Shown: positions 9,079-18,209 of the stretch, piece after piece
Layout of the letters: every line of letters begins with the position of its first letter
How positions within the stretch are numbered: the first letter of the stretch is position 1
Assembly: GCA_020621985.1 (NCBI GenBank)
Contig: JAHRYS010000007.1
Span: 1-58,098 of the forward strand
Length of the DNA stretch: 58,098 nt
Direction of reading: 5' to 3'
From: Candidatus Ferrigenium altingense
GTDB lineage: Bacteria > Pseudomonadota > Gammaproteobacteria > Burkholderiales > Gallionellaceae
Notes under the pieces: generated by a model
Database searches by the model: none
Told to the model about the DNA's origin: nothing
The model's input: the letters and a program-made list of their open reading frames with translations, nothing else
Program-made: the position numbers and the translations under genes

Positions 9079-10029
9079 ATGCTCACTTCAAGCGCAGACA
9101 ATGTAAGCGTATTGCCGGAGATGCGGCTCGCCGAGGAAGCTGCAACCTGGTTTGTGCGCCTGCGCGATCCGGATTGCAGCGTTGATGAGAGGTGCGCGTT
9201 CGAGATATGGCTGGCCGCTTCCGACGAGCACAGGCGCGAATATGAGTGCATTGCAGCGTTGTGGGGAAACCTGGACCGGCTCGGTGATTACGCTCCCCGC
9301 GTACGGCAGCGCAAGCGCCGCCGGGTCGCGGCTGCCGCGCTGTCGCTGGTGTTTGCTGCCGGCCTGGGCTATCTGAGCCTGGGCGCCGAGCAGGTATATA
9401 CCACCGCGCTCGGCGAGCATCGCCGCGTCGAGCTGGCGGATGGTTCGATCGTCGATCTCAACACCGGCTCGGAAATGCGTGCGCGCATTTCCTTCTGGTC
9501 GCGCCGCGTCGAACTGGCGCGCGGCGAAGCGATGTTCGATGTCGCCCGCGAAGCGCGCCGCCCCTTCGAGGTGCGCGCCGCCGGAACCGTGCTGCGCGAC
9601 ATCGGCACCCGCTTCGACGTGCGGCTCGACCGGAATGCCGTGACCGTTGAAGTGCTGGAAGGGGCGGTCGAGGTGCAGCCGCCGTCGGGCAAAACCGCCG
9701 CCCTGCTCACTGCCGGGAAGCGGGCCGTCAGCGATGCCAGCGGCATTACCGGGCTGGCGCAGGTGGATGCGGAAGCCGCCGGCGCCTGGACCAGCGGCCG
9801 CTGGATATTCCGCAATACCCCGCTGGACGAAGTGGTGCGCGAACTGAACCGCTACCATCCGCGGCAGACCGAACTGGCCGACTCCTCCCTCGGCAAGCTG
9901 CGCATCGACGGCGTATTCAATACCGCCGACCGCGCCGGCTTGCTCAAGGCGCTGGGGACCCTGCTCCCGCTGCGGATCGAGGAAACCGATGGGGTCACCC
10001 GCCTGGACTGGAAGCCCCGCAGTTCCTGA
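9079..10029 (+). CDS. FecR-family anti-sigma regulator
   Basis: A 316-residue inner-membrane regulator. The cytoplasmic N-terminal part has the DUF4880 pattern (EAATWFVRLRDPDCS, FEIWLAASDEHRREYE) that binds the sigma factor. One membrane segment lies at about residues 84-102 after an RKRRR stretch. The periplasmic part contains the FecR domain (ADGSIVDLNTGS, VEVLEGAVEV) and a DUF4974-like C-terminus (RWIFRNTPLDEVVRELNRY) that contacts the receptor signalling domain. It starts 2 bp after the sigma gene, so translation is probably coupled. Confidence 0.92.
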   Translation: MLTSSADNVSVLPEMRLAEEAATWFVRLRDPDCSVDERCAFEIWLAASDEHRREYECIAALWGNLDRLGDYAPRVRQRKRRRVAAAALSLVFAAGLGYLSLGAEQVYTTALGEHRRVELADGSIVDLNTGSEMRARISFWSRRVELARGEAMFDVAREARRPFEVRAAGTVLRDIGTRFDVRLDRNAVTVEVLEGAVEVQPPSGKTAALLTAGKRAVSDASGITGLAQVDAEAAGAWTSGRWIFRNTPLDEVVRELNRYHPRQTELADSSLGKLRIDGVFNTADRAGLLKALGTLLPLRIEETDGVTRLDWKPRSS

Positions 10030-10103
10030 TTCGATGCGCCCACGCCGGTATCCGGCACAGCCCACAGCCTGAAGCAGGACTGCGCCATGTTCATTGACGG
10101 CAG

Positions 10104-10155
10104 GAATAAAAAATTTTCCTGCCCATGTCAGGTTTTTGTTCCGCATTCCGTCTTA
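10104..10155 (+). promoter_or_regulatory. Candidate sigma-dependent promoter region for the receptor gene
   Basis: The 180-bp gap before the receptor gene holds an AT-rich block at 10107-10117 and a CGTCTTA at 10149-10155. CGTC-type -10 elements are common at genes controlled by FecI-like sigma factors. The spacing to a -35 is not clear, so this is only a place to look. Confidence 0.25.
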
Positions 10156-10208
10156 TGAACTGAGGCCGGATTTTTTCCGCTTCGATTCGTAAATCTTGGA
10201 GAGAAAGC

Positions 10209-12551
10209 ATGTTCATGAAAAAAACACTGGCGGCGCTTGTGGCCGCCGCATTTGCTCAAGGGGTGGCTGCGGCAGAAATCAACATCGAGGCGCAGGATTT
10301 GCCGGGAGCCATCCGCAAGCTGGGGGCGCAGACCGGTATCCAGGTCATTTTTACGGCAGATGAGTTAAGCGGTTTAAAGGCCGCCGCCGTTCACGGCAAC
10401 ATGCCGGTGGAGGCCGCCTTGCGCAAGCTGCTGGCCGGCTGCGGCTGCGAACTCAGTTCCACGGGCGCCAACACCTTCGTCATTCGCCGCGAAGGGAAAG
10501 GCATTAAAAAACAGGATGCGCTGGACGAGGTGGTGGTGTCGGCAAGCCGCCTTGCCGGTGCCTTCCAGGGCGTGCAGGTGAAAGGCGAGACGCTGGCTGT
10601 GCGCCGGAGTGCAAGCAGCGATACGGCACGCCTGCTCGACGGCGAAGCCGGAGTCTCGCTTTACGGGAGTGGCGCAGTCTCCAGTCTGCCCGCCTTGCAC
10701 GGCCTGGAAGACGAGCGGGTGAAAGTGCTGGTGGACGGCATGAGCATTACCTCCGCCTGCAGCAACCACATGAACCCGCCCTTATCCTATATCGACGCTA
10801 CGCGGGTCGCCTCGGTCAGGGTGATGGCCGGCGTCACGCCGGTGAGCTGGGGTGGCGACAGCATCGCCGGCACCATCTCGGTCGAGTCGTCCCCCCCGGT
10901 GTTTGCCGGCCCGGGCGAGACGGTGCATAAGGAAGGCAGCCTCTCGGCTTATTACCGGGGCAACACCTCGGGCGCGGGCGGATCGCTTTCTGCCGCGATT
11001 GCCAGCGACAGCCTGAGCATCGGCTTCAGCGGCGCCCTGGACAGGGCGGGAAACCTCCGCGATGGGAATGGCAAGGAGGTGCCGGGGACGCGATACAAGA
11101 CGCAGAACCAGTCGGTCACTTTCGCGGCGCGGGGCGAGGGCCGGCTGTTCGTCATGCAGGCGGGCACGCAGCGCATCCCGTATCAGGGCTTTGTCAACGC
11201 CACCATGGACATGACCCGCAACGATGCGACGTATCTCAATGCGCGCTATGACGACCGTTATTCCTGGGGCAACCTGTCCGCGCGGGCGTTCTATCAGGAG
11301 ACGCGGCATGAGATGGACAACTTTCCTGAACGCAATGCCGGCCACATGCTGATGCTTGCCAAGGGCAAGGATTCCGGCTATGAAATCAAGGCCGAGATTC
11401 CCCTGTCGGTGCGGGATACCCTGCGCGTCGGCAACGATTTCCACCGCCAGAAACTCAACGACTGGTGGCCGGGCACGACGCCGTGGTATGCGATGCCGCA
11501 GGACGCGGTCATCATCAAGGACGGCATCCGCGACCGTTTCGGCCTGTTCGCCGAATGGGATGCCAAATGGAGCCAGCAATGGGGGACCTTGCTGGGGTTG
11601 CGCAGCGATACGGTGAAGATGGATGCGGGCCAGGTGCAGGGATACTGGGGAGCCCTGTTCCCGGCGGAGATGGCCACGGTCAATGCCTTCAACGCGCTTC
11701 CGCACGGGCGGAAAGACCACAACCTGGACATCTCCGCACAGGCAAGCTACCAGCCGAACGAGTCCTCGCTCTACGAATTCGGCATCGCCCGCAAGACGCG
11801 TTCGCCCAGCCTCTATGAGCGTTACTTCTGGTACGGGCCGACCAACATGGCGGGCTGGTTCGGCGACAACAACAATTACAACGGCAACATAAACCTGCGC
11901 CCGGAAACGGCCTACAACCTGAGCGTTGCGGCTGACTGGCACGACCCGGCGGGGAAGGAGTGGCAATTCCGGGTCGCCCCCTTCTATTCGCGGGTGCACG
12001 ACTACATCGATGTCAATTCGGCGGGTGTCAATATTGCCGGTCTGGCGCAGCTCACTTTCGCGAATAGCAATGCCGAGCTCTACGGCCTGGACATAAGCGG
12101 CAAGGCAGGCGTATGGGAGAGCACATCCTATGGCCGCGGCACCTTCAGCGGTTACCTGGGCTGGGTGCATGGCAAGCGGCTCAATACCGGGGGCAGCCTT
12201 TACCATATGATGCCCCTGAATGCGCGGCTGAGCCTGGAGCAGAGCCTGAACGCATGGACCAATGCCGTCGAACTGCAGCTGGTCGATCGCAAGAACCGGA
12301 TCGATGCGCTGCGTCAGGAGCCCACGACTCCGGGTTACGCGCTGGTGAATGTGCGCACCGCCTACCAGTGGCAAAACCTGCGCCTGGACCTGGGCATCAC
12401 CAACCTGCTGGATAAGGCCTACTATCCTCCGCTGGGCGGGGTCAACATCTACAAGTTCTGGGCGGATGCGGCATTCCCGTTCTTCCCGCCCTTCACGCCG
12501 GTTCCGGGGCAGGGGCGTTCGGTCAATGCAGGGGTGACCATGAGCTTTTGA
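10209..12551 (+). CDS. TonB-dependent receptor with STN signalling domain, OprC/NosA-like
   Basis: A 780-residue outer-membrane receptor. A signal peptide (to about residue 22) is followed by an STN domain (about 24-93, INIEAQDLPGAIRKLG), which in this family passes the signal to FecR, then a TonB box region (DEVVVSA, 106-112), a plug (SVRVMAGVTPVSWGGDSIAG) and a beta barrel ending in aromatic MSF. The plug has C184-SNH-M188 and the barrel H367-E-M369. These match in spacing and type the CxxxM/HxM copper site described in Pseudomonas OprC, so copper is the likely ligand; that is an inference. GGAG lies 7 bases before ATG 10209. It completes the signalling set with the two genes upstream. Confidence 0.88.
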   Translation: MFMKKTLAALVAAAFAQGVAAAEINIEAQDLPGAIRKLGAQTGIQVIFTADELSGLKAAAVHGNMPVEAALRKLLAGCGCELSSTGANTFVIRREGKGIKKQDALDEVVVSASRLAGAFQGVQVKGETLAVRRSASSDTARLLDGEAGVSLYGSGAVSSLPALHGLEDERVKVLVDGMSITSACSNHMNPPLSYIDATRVASVRVMAGVTPVSWGGDSIAGTISVESSPPVFAGPGETVHKEGSLSAYYRGNTSGAGGSLSAAIASDSLSIGFSGALDRAGNLRDGNGKEVPGTRYKTQNQSVTFAARGEGRLFVMQAGTQRIPYQGFVNATMDMTRNDATYLNARYDDRYSWGNLSARAFYQETRHEMDNFPERNAGHMLMLAKGKDSGYEIKAEIPLSVRDTLRVGNDFHRQKLNDWWPGTTPWYAMPQDAVIIKDGIRDRFGLFAEWDAKWSQQWGTLLGLRSDTVKMDAGQVQGYWGALFPAEMATVNAFNALPHGRKDHNLDISAQASYQPNESSLYEFGIARKTRSPSLYERYFWYGPTNMAGWFGDNNNYNGNINLRPETAYNLSVAADWHDPAGKEWQFRVAPFYSRVHDYIDVNSAGVNIAGLAQLTFANSNAELYGLDISGKAGVWESTSYGRGTFSGYLGWVHGKRLNTGGSLYHMMPLNARLSLEQSLNAWTNAVELQLVDRKNRIDALRQEPTTPGYALVNVRTAYQWQNLRLDLGITNLLDKAYYPPLGGVNIYKFWADAAFPFFPPFTPVPGQGRSVNAGVTMSF

Positions 12552-12586
12552 TGGTACTGCCGTGAGGCAGGATGACACGAAATACA

Positions 12587-12622
12587 AAGCCCCTGGGTCG
12601 CGAGACACAGGGGCTTTTGTTT
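12587..12622. terminator. Bidirectional intrinsic terminator
   Basis: Perfect 10-bp stem AAAGCCCCTG / CAGGGGCTTT around a 12-base loop, followed by TTTTGTTT on the plus strand and preceded by an A-rich run that serves as a U-tract on the minus strand. It lies between the converging receptor and gcvPB genes and can end both. Confidence 0.85.
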
Positions 12623-12632
12623 GGCCGGAAGA

Positions 12633-14084
12633 TTAAGCGGGGGTTTTCCAGGCCAGGTCGAGTTCGCGTGCGGCCTTCACGTCGTCGAGGCGGCGTGCCG
12701 GCATGGTGTGCGGCGCGCCCTTCACCAGCTCCGGCGTGGCATGCGCCTCGTCGCGGATTTCCTTGAGCGCGGCGACGAAGGCATCGAGCGTCTCCTTCGA
12801 TTCGGTCTCGGTCGGCTCGATCAGCAGGCATTCCGGCACCAGCATCGGGAAGTAGGTGGTGGGCGGATGGAAGCCCTTGTCCAGCAGACGCTTCGCCACG
12901 TCCATCGCGGAGATGCCGGTGGCGTCCTTGAGCGGCTTCATCGATACGATGAACTCGTGGCTCGCGCGGCGCTGCGGGAAGGCGACGGTGAAGCCCGCCT
13001 TGTGCAGCTCCGCCATCAGGTAGTTGGCGTTGAGCGTGGCGAATTCCGCGACGCGGTGCATGCCTTCCGCGCCGAGCATGCGCGCATACACGTAGGCACG
13101 CAGCAGGATGCCGATGTTGCCGCTGAAGGCGGAGAGGTGGCCGATGGATTGCGGCAAATCTTTTTCGGTGAGGTAGCGATAGGTTTCATCCTGCTTGGCG
13201 ACCACCGGCAGCGGCAGGAACGGCAGCAGGCGTTGCGCCACGCCCACCGCGCCCGCGCCCGGCCCGCCGCCGCCATGCGGCGTGGAGAAGGTCTTGTGCA
13301 GGTTCATGTGGATCACGTCGAAGCCCATATCGCCGGGCTTGACCTTGCCGAGGATCGCGTTCAGGTTCGCGCCGTCGTAATACAGCAGGCCGCCCGCATC
13401 GTGGACAATTTTCTGGATCGCCTGGATCTGTTTCTCGAACACGCCCAGCGTGGAAGGATTGGTCAGCATCAGCCCGGCGGTCTGCGGGCCGGTGGCGGCG
13501 CGCAACGCGTCGAGATCGACGTCGCCGTTCGCGTCGGTCGGAATCTCTTTCACGGTGTAGCCGCACATCACCGCGGTCGCGGGGTTGGTGCCGTGCGCCG
13601 CATCCGGCACGATGATCTCGGTGCGCGCCGTGTCGCCACGCGCTTCGTGATAGGCACGGATCATCGCGATGCCGGCGAATTCGCCCTGCGCGCCGGCCAT
13701 CGGCATCAGGCTCACACCCGCCATGCCGGTCACGTCTTTCAATATTTCCTGCAAGTCGTACAGGCAGGCCAGCATTCCCTGACCGGTGGCTTCCGGCGCG
13801 AGCGGATGGCGCGCGAGGAAGTTCGGCAGCATCGCCAGCGTATTGCAGGCGCGCGGGTTGTACTTCATCGTGCAGGAGCCGAGCGGATAGAAATGCGTGT
13901 CGATCGAAAAGTTTTTCTGCGACAGCCGGGTGTAATGGCGCACCACGTCCATCTCCGAGGCCTCCGGCAGCAGCGGCTGATCCTGGCGCAGCAGCGCGGC
14001 CGGGATGCCGCTGGCTGCGGCAGAATGATGAGGAGCCTGTGCCGCATTGCGGCGGCCGGGGTGGGAGCGTTCAAAAATCAGCAT
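12633..14084 (-). CDS. gcvPB: Glycine dehydrogenase (decarboxylating) subunit 2
   Basis: The C-terminal half of the split P protein of the glycine cleavage system, 483 residues. With subunit 1 it decarboxylates glycine and passes the aminomethyl group to lipoyl GcvH. The pyridoxal-phosphate lysine lies in [18 protein letters not shown]; also visible are [23 protein letters not shown] and [11 protein letters not shown] start at ATG 14084 ([13 protein letters not shown]), since the 16 residues before it are not family-like. It is the last gene of gcvT-gcvH-gcvPA-tpx-gcvPB, separated from tpx by a 176-bp gap containing a hairpin repeat, so its expression may be set partly by that element. Confidence 0.95.
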   Translation of the reverse strand: MLIFERSHPGRRNAAQAPHHSAAASGIPAALLRQDQPLLPEASEMDVVRHYTRLSQKNFSIDTHFYPLGSCTMKYNPRACNTLAMLPNFLARHPLAPEATGQGMLACLYDLQEILKDVTGMAGVSLMPMAGAQGEFAGIAMIRAYHEARGDTARTEIIVPDAAHGTNPATAVMCGYTVKEIPTDANGDVDLDALRAATGPQTAGLMLTNPSTLGVFEKQIQAIQKIVHDAGGLLYYDGANLNAILGKVKPGDMGFDVIHMNLHKTFSTPHGGGGPGAGAVGVAQRLLPFLPLPVVAKQDETYRYLTEKDLPQSIGHLSAFSGNIGILLRAYVYARMLGAEGMHRVAEFATLNANYLMAELHKAGFTVAFPQRRASHEFIVSMKPLKDATGISAMDVAKRLLDKGFHPPTTYFPMLVPECLLIEPTETESKETLDAFVAALKEIRDEAHATPELVKGAPHTMPARRLDDVKAARELDLAWKTPA

Positions 14085-14143
14085 GGTGTTGCAACCTTGA
14101 TTATCTGTAGGGTTGTTGATCGGGGCATACAAAAAACATGTTT

Positions 14144-14247
14144 GTCCGCAGATTACACAGATTGACGCAGATTAAATGACATAACAAACACAAAATGAGC
14201 GAGGGTTTTTCCGTCGTTAATCTGTTTAATCTGCGCAATCTGCGGAT
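14144..14247. repeat. Short-period inverted repeat, AATCTGCGG type
   Basis: Left arm (14144-14180) has CAGATT three times at a 9-10 base period; right arm (14213-14247) has AATCTG three times. The arms are imperfect inverted complements of about 36 bases around a 32-base centre. It fills the gap between tpx and gcvPB. The architecture matches the elements at 46300 and 47457, although the motif differs. Confidence 0.8.
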
Positions 14248-14260
14248 CGTTTTTCCGGGC

Positions 14261-14770
14261 TTAAATAGCCTGCAACGCGGCCAGCGCCGCCTCGTAATTC
14301 GGCTCGTTCTTGATCTCGCTGACCAGTTCGGTATAGCGCACCACGTTGTTGCCATCCAGCACGATCACCGCGCGCGTGGCCAGCCCGGCCAGCACGCCAT
14401 CGGCGATTTCCACGCCGTAGTTGCGCAGGAATTCGCGCCCGCGCATCAGGGACAAATTGACCACGTTGTCCAGCCCTTCGCTGGCGCAGAAACGCGATTG
14501 GGCGAACGGCAGGTCGGCGGAGATAGTGACGACCACGGTGTTATCCAGAGCGCTCGCAAGCTGGTTGAAGCGCCGCTCGGAAGCCGCGCAGGTCGGCGTG
14601 TCCAGGCTCGGGACGATGTTCAGTACCTTGCGCTTGTTGCCGAAACTGGCCAGCGTGGTGTCCTTCAGATCCTTGCCCACCAGCGAGAAGGCTGGTGCGG
14701 TTTGTCCCACTTTTGGAAAATCGCCGTTCAGTTGCACGGGGTTGCCGCCGAGTGTCGTACTGTGTGCCAT
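14261..14770 (-). CDS. tpx: Thiol peroxidase, Tpx family
   Basis: A 169-residue atypical 2-Cys peroxiredoxin that reduces hydroperoxides with electrons from thioredoxin. E. coli Tpx has 168 residues. The peroxidatic cysteine is in [16 protein letters not shown] and the resolving cysteine in SRFCASEG; the start [16 protein letters not shown] is typical. An AAGGAG ribosome site lies just before ATG 14770. The gene begins 11 bp after gcvPA on the same strand, placing it inside the glycine cleavage operon between the two P-protein subunits. Whether the protein is exported is not suggested by any signal peptide. Confidence 0.95.
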   Translation of the reverse strand: MAHSTTLGGNPVQLNGDFPKVGQTAPAFSLVGKDLKDTTLASFGNKRKVLNIVPSLDTPTCAASERRFNQLASALDNTVVVTISADLPFAQSRFCASEGLDNVVNLSLMRGREFLRNYGVEIADGVLAGLATRAVIVLDGNNVVRYTELVSEIKNEPNYEAALAALQAI

Positions 14771-14781
14771 GTCGTTCTCCT

Positions 14782-16134
14782 TTAGTGAAGTGCGTGGCGT
14801 AACGCCGCCACATAGCGTTGCAAATCTTCGCTGGTCTTGGTTTCGGTGGCGCAAACCAAAATCGCGTTGCCCAGTTGCGGGTAATGCGGTTGCAGATCGT
14901 AGCCGCCCGAGATGCCCTGACCGGCCATGCTCTCCAGCACTTTGGCGGAAGACTCGGGCAAATGCAAGACCACCTCATGGAAATGCGGCGCGCTGAACAA
15001 GCGCTTCACACCTTGCATGCCGCTGGCCTGTACCGTGAGCGCCTGGGTGTTGGTGTGCGAGGCCGCAGCGGCGCGGCGCAGTCCGTCCATGCCGAGTAAG
15101 GCCATGTGGATAGTCGCCGCCGTCACCATCAGGCCTTGGTTGGAGCAAATATTGGAAGTCGCCTTGGCGCGGCGGATGTGCTGTTCGCGCGCCTGCAGCG
15201 TCAGCGTGAAACCTTGCTTGCCGTCCAGATCCACGGTGCGGCCGATGATGCGCCCCGGCATCTGGCGCACCAGAGCCTGCTTGCAGCACATGAAACCGAA
15301 ATACGGCCCGCCGCTGGACAGCGGCGCGCCGAGCGGCTGGCCGTCGCCGACCGCGATGTCCGCGCCTTTTTCCGCCCACTGTCCCGGAGCCTTGAGCAAA
15401 GCCAGCGTCAGCGGGTTCACCAGCGCAATCGCCAGCGCGCCCTGCGCATGCGCCCAAGCGGTCAGCGCATCGACATCTTCCAGCGCGCCGAAGAAATTCG
15501 GCTGCGGGATCACCAGCGCGGCAATGTCGCTGCCCGCATGCTGCTGCAAGGCAGCGAGATCGGTGGTGCCGGTCGCGATGTCGAACGGGATTTCCACCAG
15601 TTCGATGTTCTGCAATTTGACGATGCTGCGCGCGACGCTGCGGTACAGCGGACTGACGGTGGCGGGCAGCAGCACGCGGCGCGAGGTCTTGTGCGCGCGA
15701 ACCGCCATCAGGATCGCTTCGGCCAATGCGGACGCGCCGTCGTACAGGCTGGCGTTGGAGGCATCCATGCCGGTCAGCGACGCGATCATGGTCTGGTATT
15801 CGTACAGCGTTTGCAGCGTGCCCTGGCTGGCCTCGGCCTGGTATGGCGTGTAGGCGGTGTAATACTCGCCGCGCGTGGCGATATCCCAGACCGCGGCGGG
15901 GATGTGGTGCTCATACGCGCCCGCGCCGATGAAGTTGAGCGGCTGGCTGTCCTGCGCGGCGCGCTCACGCATCAGGCGCGTTACCTGCATCTCGTTCAGC
16001 CCGTCGCCGATGGCGGTCAGCTTGCCGCTTTTCAAGGCGGCGGGAATTTCGTCAAACAGCGCGTCGATATTTTTCGCACCGATGCTGGCGAGCATGGACT
16101 GGATGTCCTGCTCGGTGTGGGGGATGAAAGGCAT
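14782..16134 (-). CDS. gcvPA: Glycine dehydrogenase (decarboxylating) subunit 1
   Basis: The N-terminal half of the split glycine decarboxylase, 450 residues. Recognisable family sequence: [19 protein letters not shown] at the start, [39 protein letters not shown] and [13 protein letters not shown] 16134 has AAGGA six bases upstream; the longer open frame to 16194 is made of the hairpin repeat in the gcvH-gcvPA gap and is not part of the protein. The gene lies between gcvH and tpx, and together with gcvPB replaces the single long GcvP of enterobacteria. Confidence 0.95.
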   Translation of the reverse strand: MPFIPHTEQDIQSMLASIGAKNIDALFDEIPAALKSGKLTAIGDGLNEMQVTRLMRERAAQDSQPLNFIGAGAYEHHIPAAVWDIATRGEYYTAYTPYQAEASQGTLQTLYEYQTMIASLTGMDASNASLYDGASALAEAILMAVRAHKTSRRVLLPATVSPLYRSVARSIVKLQNIELVEIPFDIATGTTDLAALQQHAGSDIAALVIPQPNFFGALEDVDALTAWAHAQGALAIALVNPLTLALLKAPGQWAEKGADIAVGDGQPLGAPLSSGGPYFGFMCCKQALVRQMPGRIIGRTVDLDGKQGFTLTLQAREQHIRRAKATSNICSNQGLMVTAATIHMALLGMDGLRRAAAASHTNTQALTVQASGMQGVKRLFSAPHFHEVVLHLPESSAKVLESMAGQGISGGYDLQPHYPQLGNAILVCATETKTSEDLQRYVAALRHALH

Positions 16135-16146
16135 TTCAATTCCTTT

Positions 16147-16231
16147 GAGAAGGGGGAAGAGATAAGGGGGAAGGGTAAAAACCGAGGCGCGCAACGCGCG
16201 CCACCCTTCTCCCTTCCCTCTTTACCCTTCC
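16147..16231. repeat. Polypurine/polypyrimidine hairpin element between gcvH and gcvPA
   Basis: Left arm is GAAGGGGGAAG-rich (16147-16191) and ends in GAGGCGCGC; right arm (16195-16231) is CCCTTCTCCCTTCCC-rich. The tip GGCGCGC/GCGCGCC pairs perfectly, the rest imperfectly. It contains the AAGGGTAAAA core also seen in the copy inside murB (49535-49624). Confidence 0.8.
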
Positions 16232-16237
16232 CTGTAG

Positions 16238-16627
16238 TTAGTGTGCTTCGCTATCGACGACGGCCTGATACGCCGCCGCATCCATCAGCGCGGACAGGTC
16301 AGCCGCGTTGTCCGGCTTCATCCTGAACATCCACGCGGCATACGGATCGGTGTTGATGGCTTCCGGCGCGTTGTTCAATTCGCCGTTCACCGCCGTCACT
16401 TCACCGCTCACCGGCGCGTACACGTCGGCGGCGGCCTTGACCGATTCCACTACCGCGCATTCTTCCTTGGCCTTGAGCTTGCGCCCGACTGCTGGTGTTT
16501 CGACAAACACCATGTCGCCCAGCAGTTCCTGCGCGTGCTGGGTGATGCCGATACTGATGGTGCCGTCGGCTTCGCTCCTGACCCATTCGTGGGAGGCGGT
16601 ATATTTTAAGTTTGCTGGATTGCTCAT
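16238..16627 (-). CDS. gcvH: Glycine cleavage system H protein
   Basis: A 129-residue lipoyl carrier that shuttles the aminomethyl group between the P, T and L proteins. The lipoylated lysine is in [19 protein letters not shown], at the expected place about residue 64. The N-terminus ([19 protein letters not shown]) and C-terminus ([12 protein letters not shown]) are standard. AAGGA lies six bases before the ATG. It follows gcvT by 24 bp and is separated from gcvPA by a repeat element. Confidence 0.96.
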   Translation of the reverse strand: MSNPANLKYTASHEWVRSEADGTISIGITQHAQELLGDMVFVETPAVGRKLKAKEECAVVESVKAAADVYAPVSGEVTAVNGELNNAPEAINTDPYAAWMFRMKPDNAADLSALMDAAAYQAVVDSEAH

Positions 16628-16651
16628 GGTCTGTCCTTAGAAATAAAGAAA

Positions 16652-17923
16652 TTAAATTAGGCCTTTGCCGTCGCGTGCGAACGGATACTTCACCACTTTC
16701 GCCGCCAGCATTTTATCGCGGATCGACACTTCCACCTGGTCACCGGTTTGCACTTCCTTCGGCACGCGTGCCAGCGCGATCGACTGGTTCAGGGTGGGCG
16801 AGAAACTGCCGCTGGTGATCTCGCCCTCGCCGTGCGCGGTGTGCACCTTCTGGTGGCCGCGCAACACGCCGCGATCCTGCAGCACCAGCCCGACCAGCTT
16901 GCGTGCCGGCGGGTTGGCGAGCAGCGCGGCCTTGCCGATGAAGTCGCGTGCGCTCTTCAGGTCCACTGTCCACGCGAGGCCGGATTCCAGCGGATTTACG
17001 CTTTCGTCCATGTCCTGACCGTACAGGTTCATGCCGGCTTCGAGGCGCAAGGTGTCGCGCGCGCCCAGCCCGCAAGGCTCGACGCCCTTGTCCGCCAGCG
17101 AGTTCCAGAAATACGGCGCGGCGATGGAGGGGAGCATCACCTCGAAACCGTCTTCGCCGGTATAGCCGGTGCGCGCGATGAACATCGTGCCGACCACGAC
17201 GGCGCTGAAAGGCGCGAGCTTCTCGGTCAGCTGCTGGCTGCCGGGCATCGCCGCCCAGAGTTTTTCCTTGGCTTTCGGACCCTGGATCGCGATGATCGAC
17301 AGCTCGGGATGGTCGGCGATTTCCAGCAGCGGTTTTTCCGCAGATTCTTCATCCTGTTTTTCAAAGATGAGCGCCGCAGCTTCTTCCTGGCTCATGTCTC
17401 CAAACAGATAGGCATTCGGTATTCTCTTGACTGCTTCCTCCGGAGCCAGAGCTTCGCTTTCCGAGCAACTTTCACTTTCCGCGCCATCTTCGCCTGACGC
17501 GTAGCATTCGGGATGCGCCTTCGCGTGCTCGGCGGCCTGCTGCCTCATCCACGCGATGTCCTTGTCGGCCGTGCCCGCATTCACCACGATGCGGAACCAC
17601 TGCTCTTCCATGAAATACACGATCAGGTCGTCGATCACCCCGCCGTTTTCCAGCAGCATGCAGGAATACAGCGCCTTGCCGGGAACGGTGAGCTTGTCCA
17701 CGTTGTTCGCCAGCAGGTAGCGCAGGAAGTCGCGCACGCCTTTGCCCTTGATGTCCACCACGCGCATATGCGACACGTCGAACATGCCGCAGTCATTGCG
17801 CACCTGGTGATGCTCGTCGATTTGCGAACCGTAGTTCACCGGCATATCCCAGCCGCCGAAATCGACCATTTTTGCGCCCATCATCCGGTGTGCTTGATTT
17901 AAAGGGGTTTGTTTTAATGTCAT
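16652..17923 (-). CDS. gcvT: Aminomethyltransferase, glycine cleavage T protein, with an acidic insertion
   Basis: Transfers the methylene group from aminomethyl-GcvH to tetrahydrofolate, releasing ammonia. Family sequence is clear: [23 protein letters not shown], the catalytic Asp region [10 protein letters not shown], then [13 protein letters not shown] and [18 protein letters not shown]. The protein has 423 residues against about 364 in E. coli. The difference is an insertion at about residues 138-203, rich in Glu and Ser ([19 protein letters not shown]), placed just before the conserved LSIIAIQGP strand. ATG 17923 gives the normal start [19 protein letters not shown]; the open frame upstream of it is riboswitch sequence. 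First gene of the operon. Confidence 0.95.
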   Translation of the reverse strand: MTLKQTPLNQAHRMMGAKMVDFGGWDMPVNYGSQIDEHHQVRNDCGMFDVSHMRVVDIKGKGVRDFLRYLLANNVDKLTVPGKALYSCMLLENGGVIDDLIVYFMEEQWFRIVVNAGTADKDIAWMRQQAAEHAKAHPECYASGEDGAESESCSESEALAPEEAVKRIPNAYLFGDMSQEEAAALIFEKQDEESAEKPLLEIADHPELSIIAIQGPKAKEKLWAAMPGSQQLTEKLAPFSAVVVGTMFIARTGYTGEDGFEVMLPSIAAPYFWNSLADKGVEPCGLGARDTLRLEAGMNLYGQDMDESVNPLESGLAWTVDLKSARDFIGKAALLANPPARKLVGLVLQDRGVLRGHQKVHTAHGEGEITSGSFSPTLNQSIALARVPKEVQTGDQVEVSIRDKMLAAKVVKYPFARDGKGLI

Positions 17924-17940
17924 ATTCGCTTTCTGCAAAT

Positions 17941-17972
17941 GAAAAAGGCGCAGCGCACAATGCGCTGCGCCC
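17941..17972 (-). terminator. Terminator-like hairpin downstream of the glycine riboswitch
   Basis: On the minus strand a perfect 11-bp stem GGCGCAGCGCA / TGCGCTGCGCC with a 3-base loop is followed by TTTTTC, 18 bases before the gcvT start. Its position directly after the second aptamer suggests it is the expression platform, acting at transcription. Confidence 0.75.
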
Positions 17973-18151
17973 CATCTGTCCTTGGTACCTGAGAGATTGC
18001 AACTCGCGTTGCGTGCCCCTTCGGTGGTTGGATAATCCAACGCTCTCCAGATTTGCCTATCCCAATGGTTCGTGAGCCTGAGCGGTTGCGGGTGTTGCGC
18101 CTTCGGCGGTGTTCCAGTCCGTGAAACGATACTGGCCGACACTCTCTCCCA
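17968..18151 (-). promoter_or_regulatory. Tandem glycine riboswitch controlling gcvT
   Basis: On the minus strand two glycine aptamers follow each other. The first begins with GGGAGAGAGTGTCGG, continues with CACCGCCGAAGGCGCAA and ends in CTCAGGCTCACG. The second has TCTGGAGAGCG, ACCACCGAAGGGGCA and TCTCAGGTACCAAGGACAGA. These are the conserved GAGAG, CCGAAGG and CTCAGG parts of this riboswitch class. It lies directly upstream of gcvT and should turn on glycine degradation when glycine is plentiful. Confidence 0.95.
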
Positions 18152-18209
18152 TTGGTTTGAACGGCAGGGCGAATTATGCCGGAAAGCATGAGGGCTGACA
18201 AACAGCCTG

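Noticed and set aside
12621..14165. Plus-strand open frame opposite gcvPB
   Set aside because: Low-complexity His/Arg/Gln translation and no ribosome site; the minus-strand gene has the PLP-lysine motif.
14144..14247. CRISPR-like repetition of CAGATT/AATCTG units
   Set aside because: Units are 6-9 bases with 3-base gaps and are inverted in the second arm; there are no repeat-spacer units of CRISPR length and no cas genes.
16135..16194. N-terminal extension of gcvPA to 16194
   Set aside because: The extra 20 residues are encoded by the hairpin repeat and a good ribosome site sits directly before ATG 16134.
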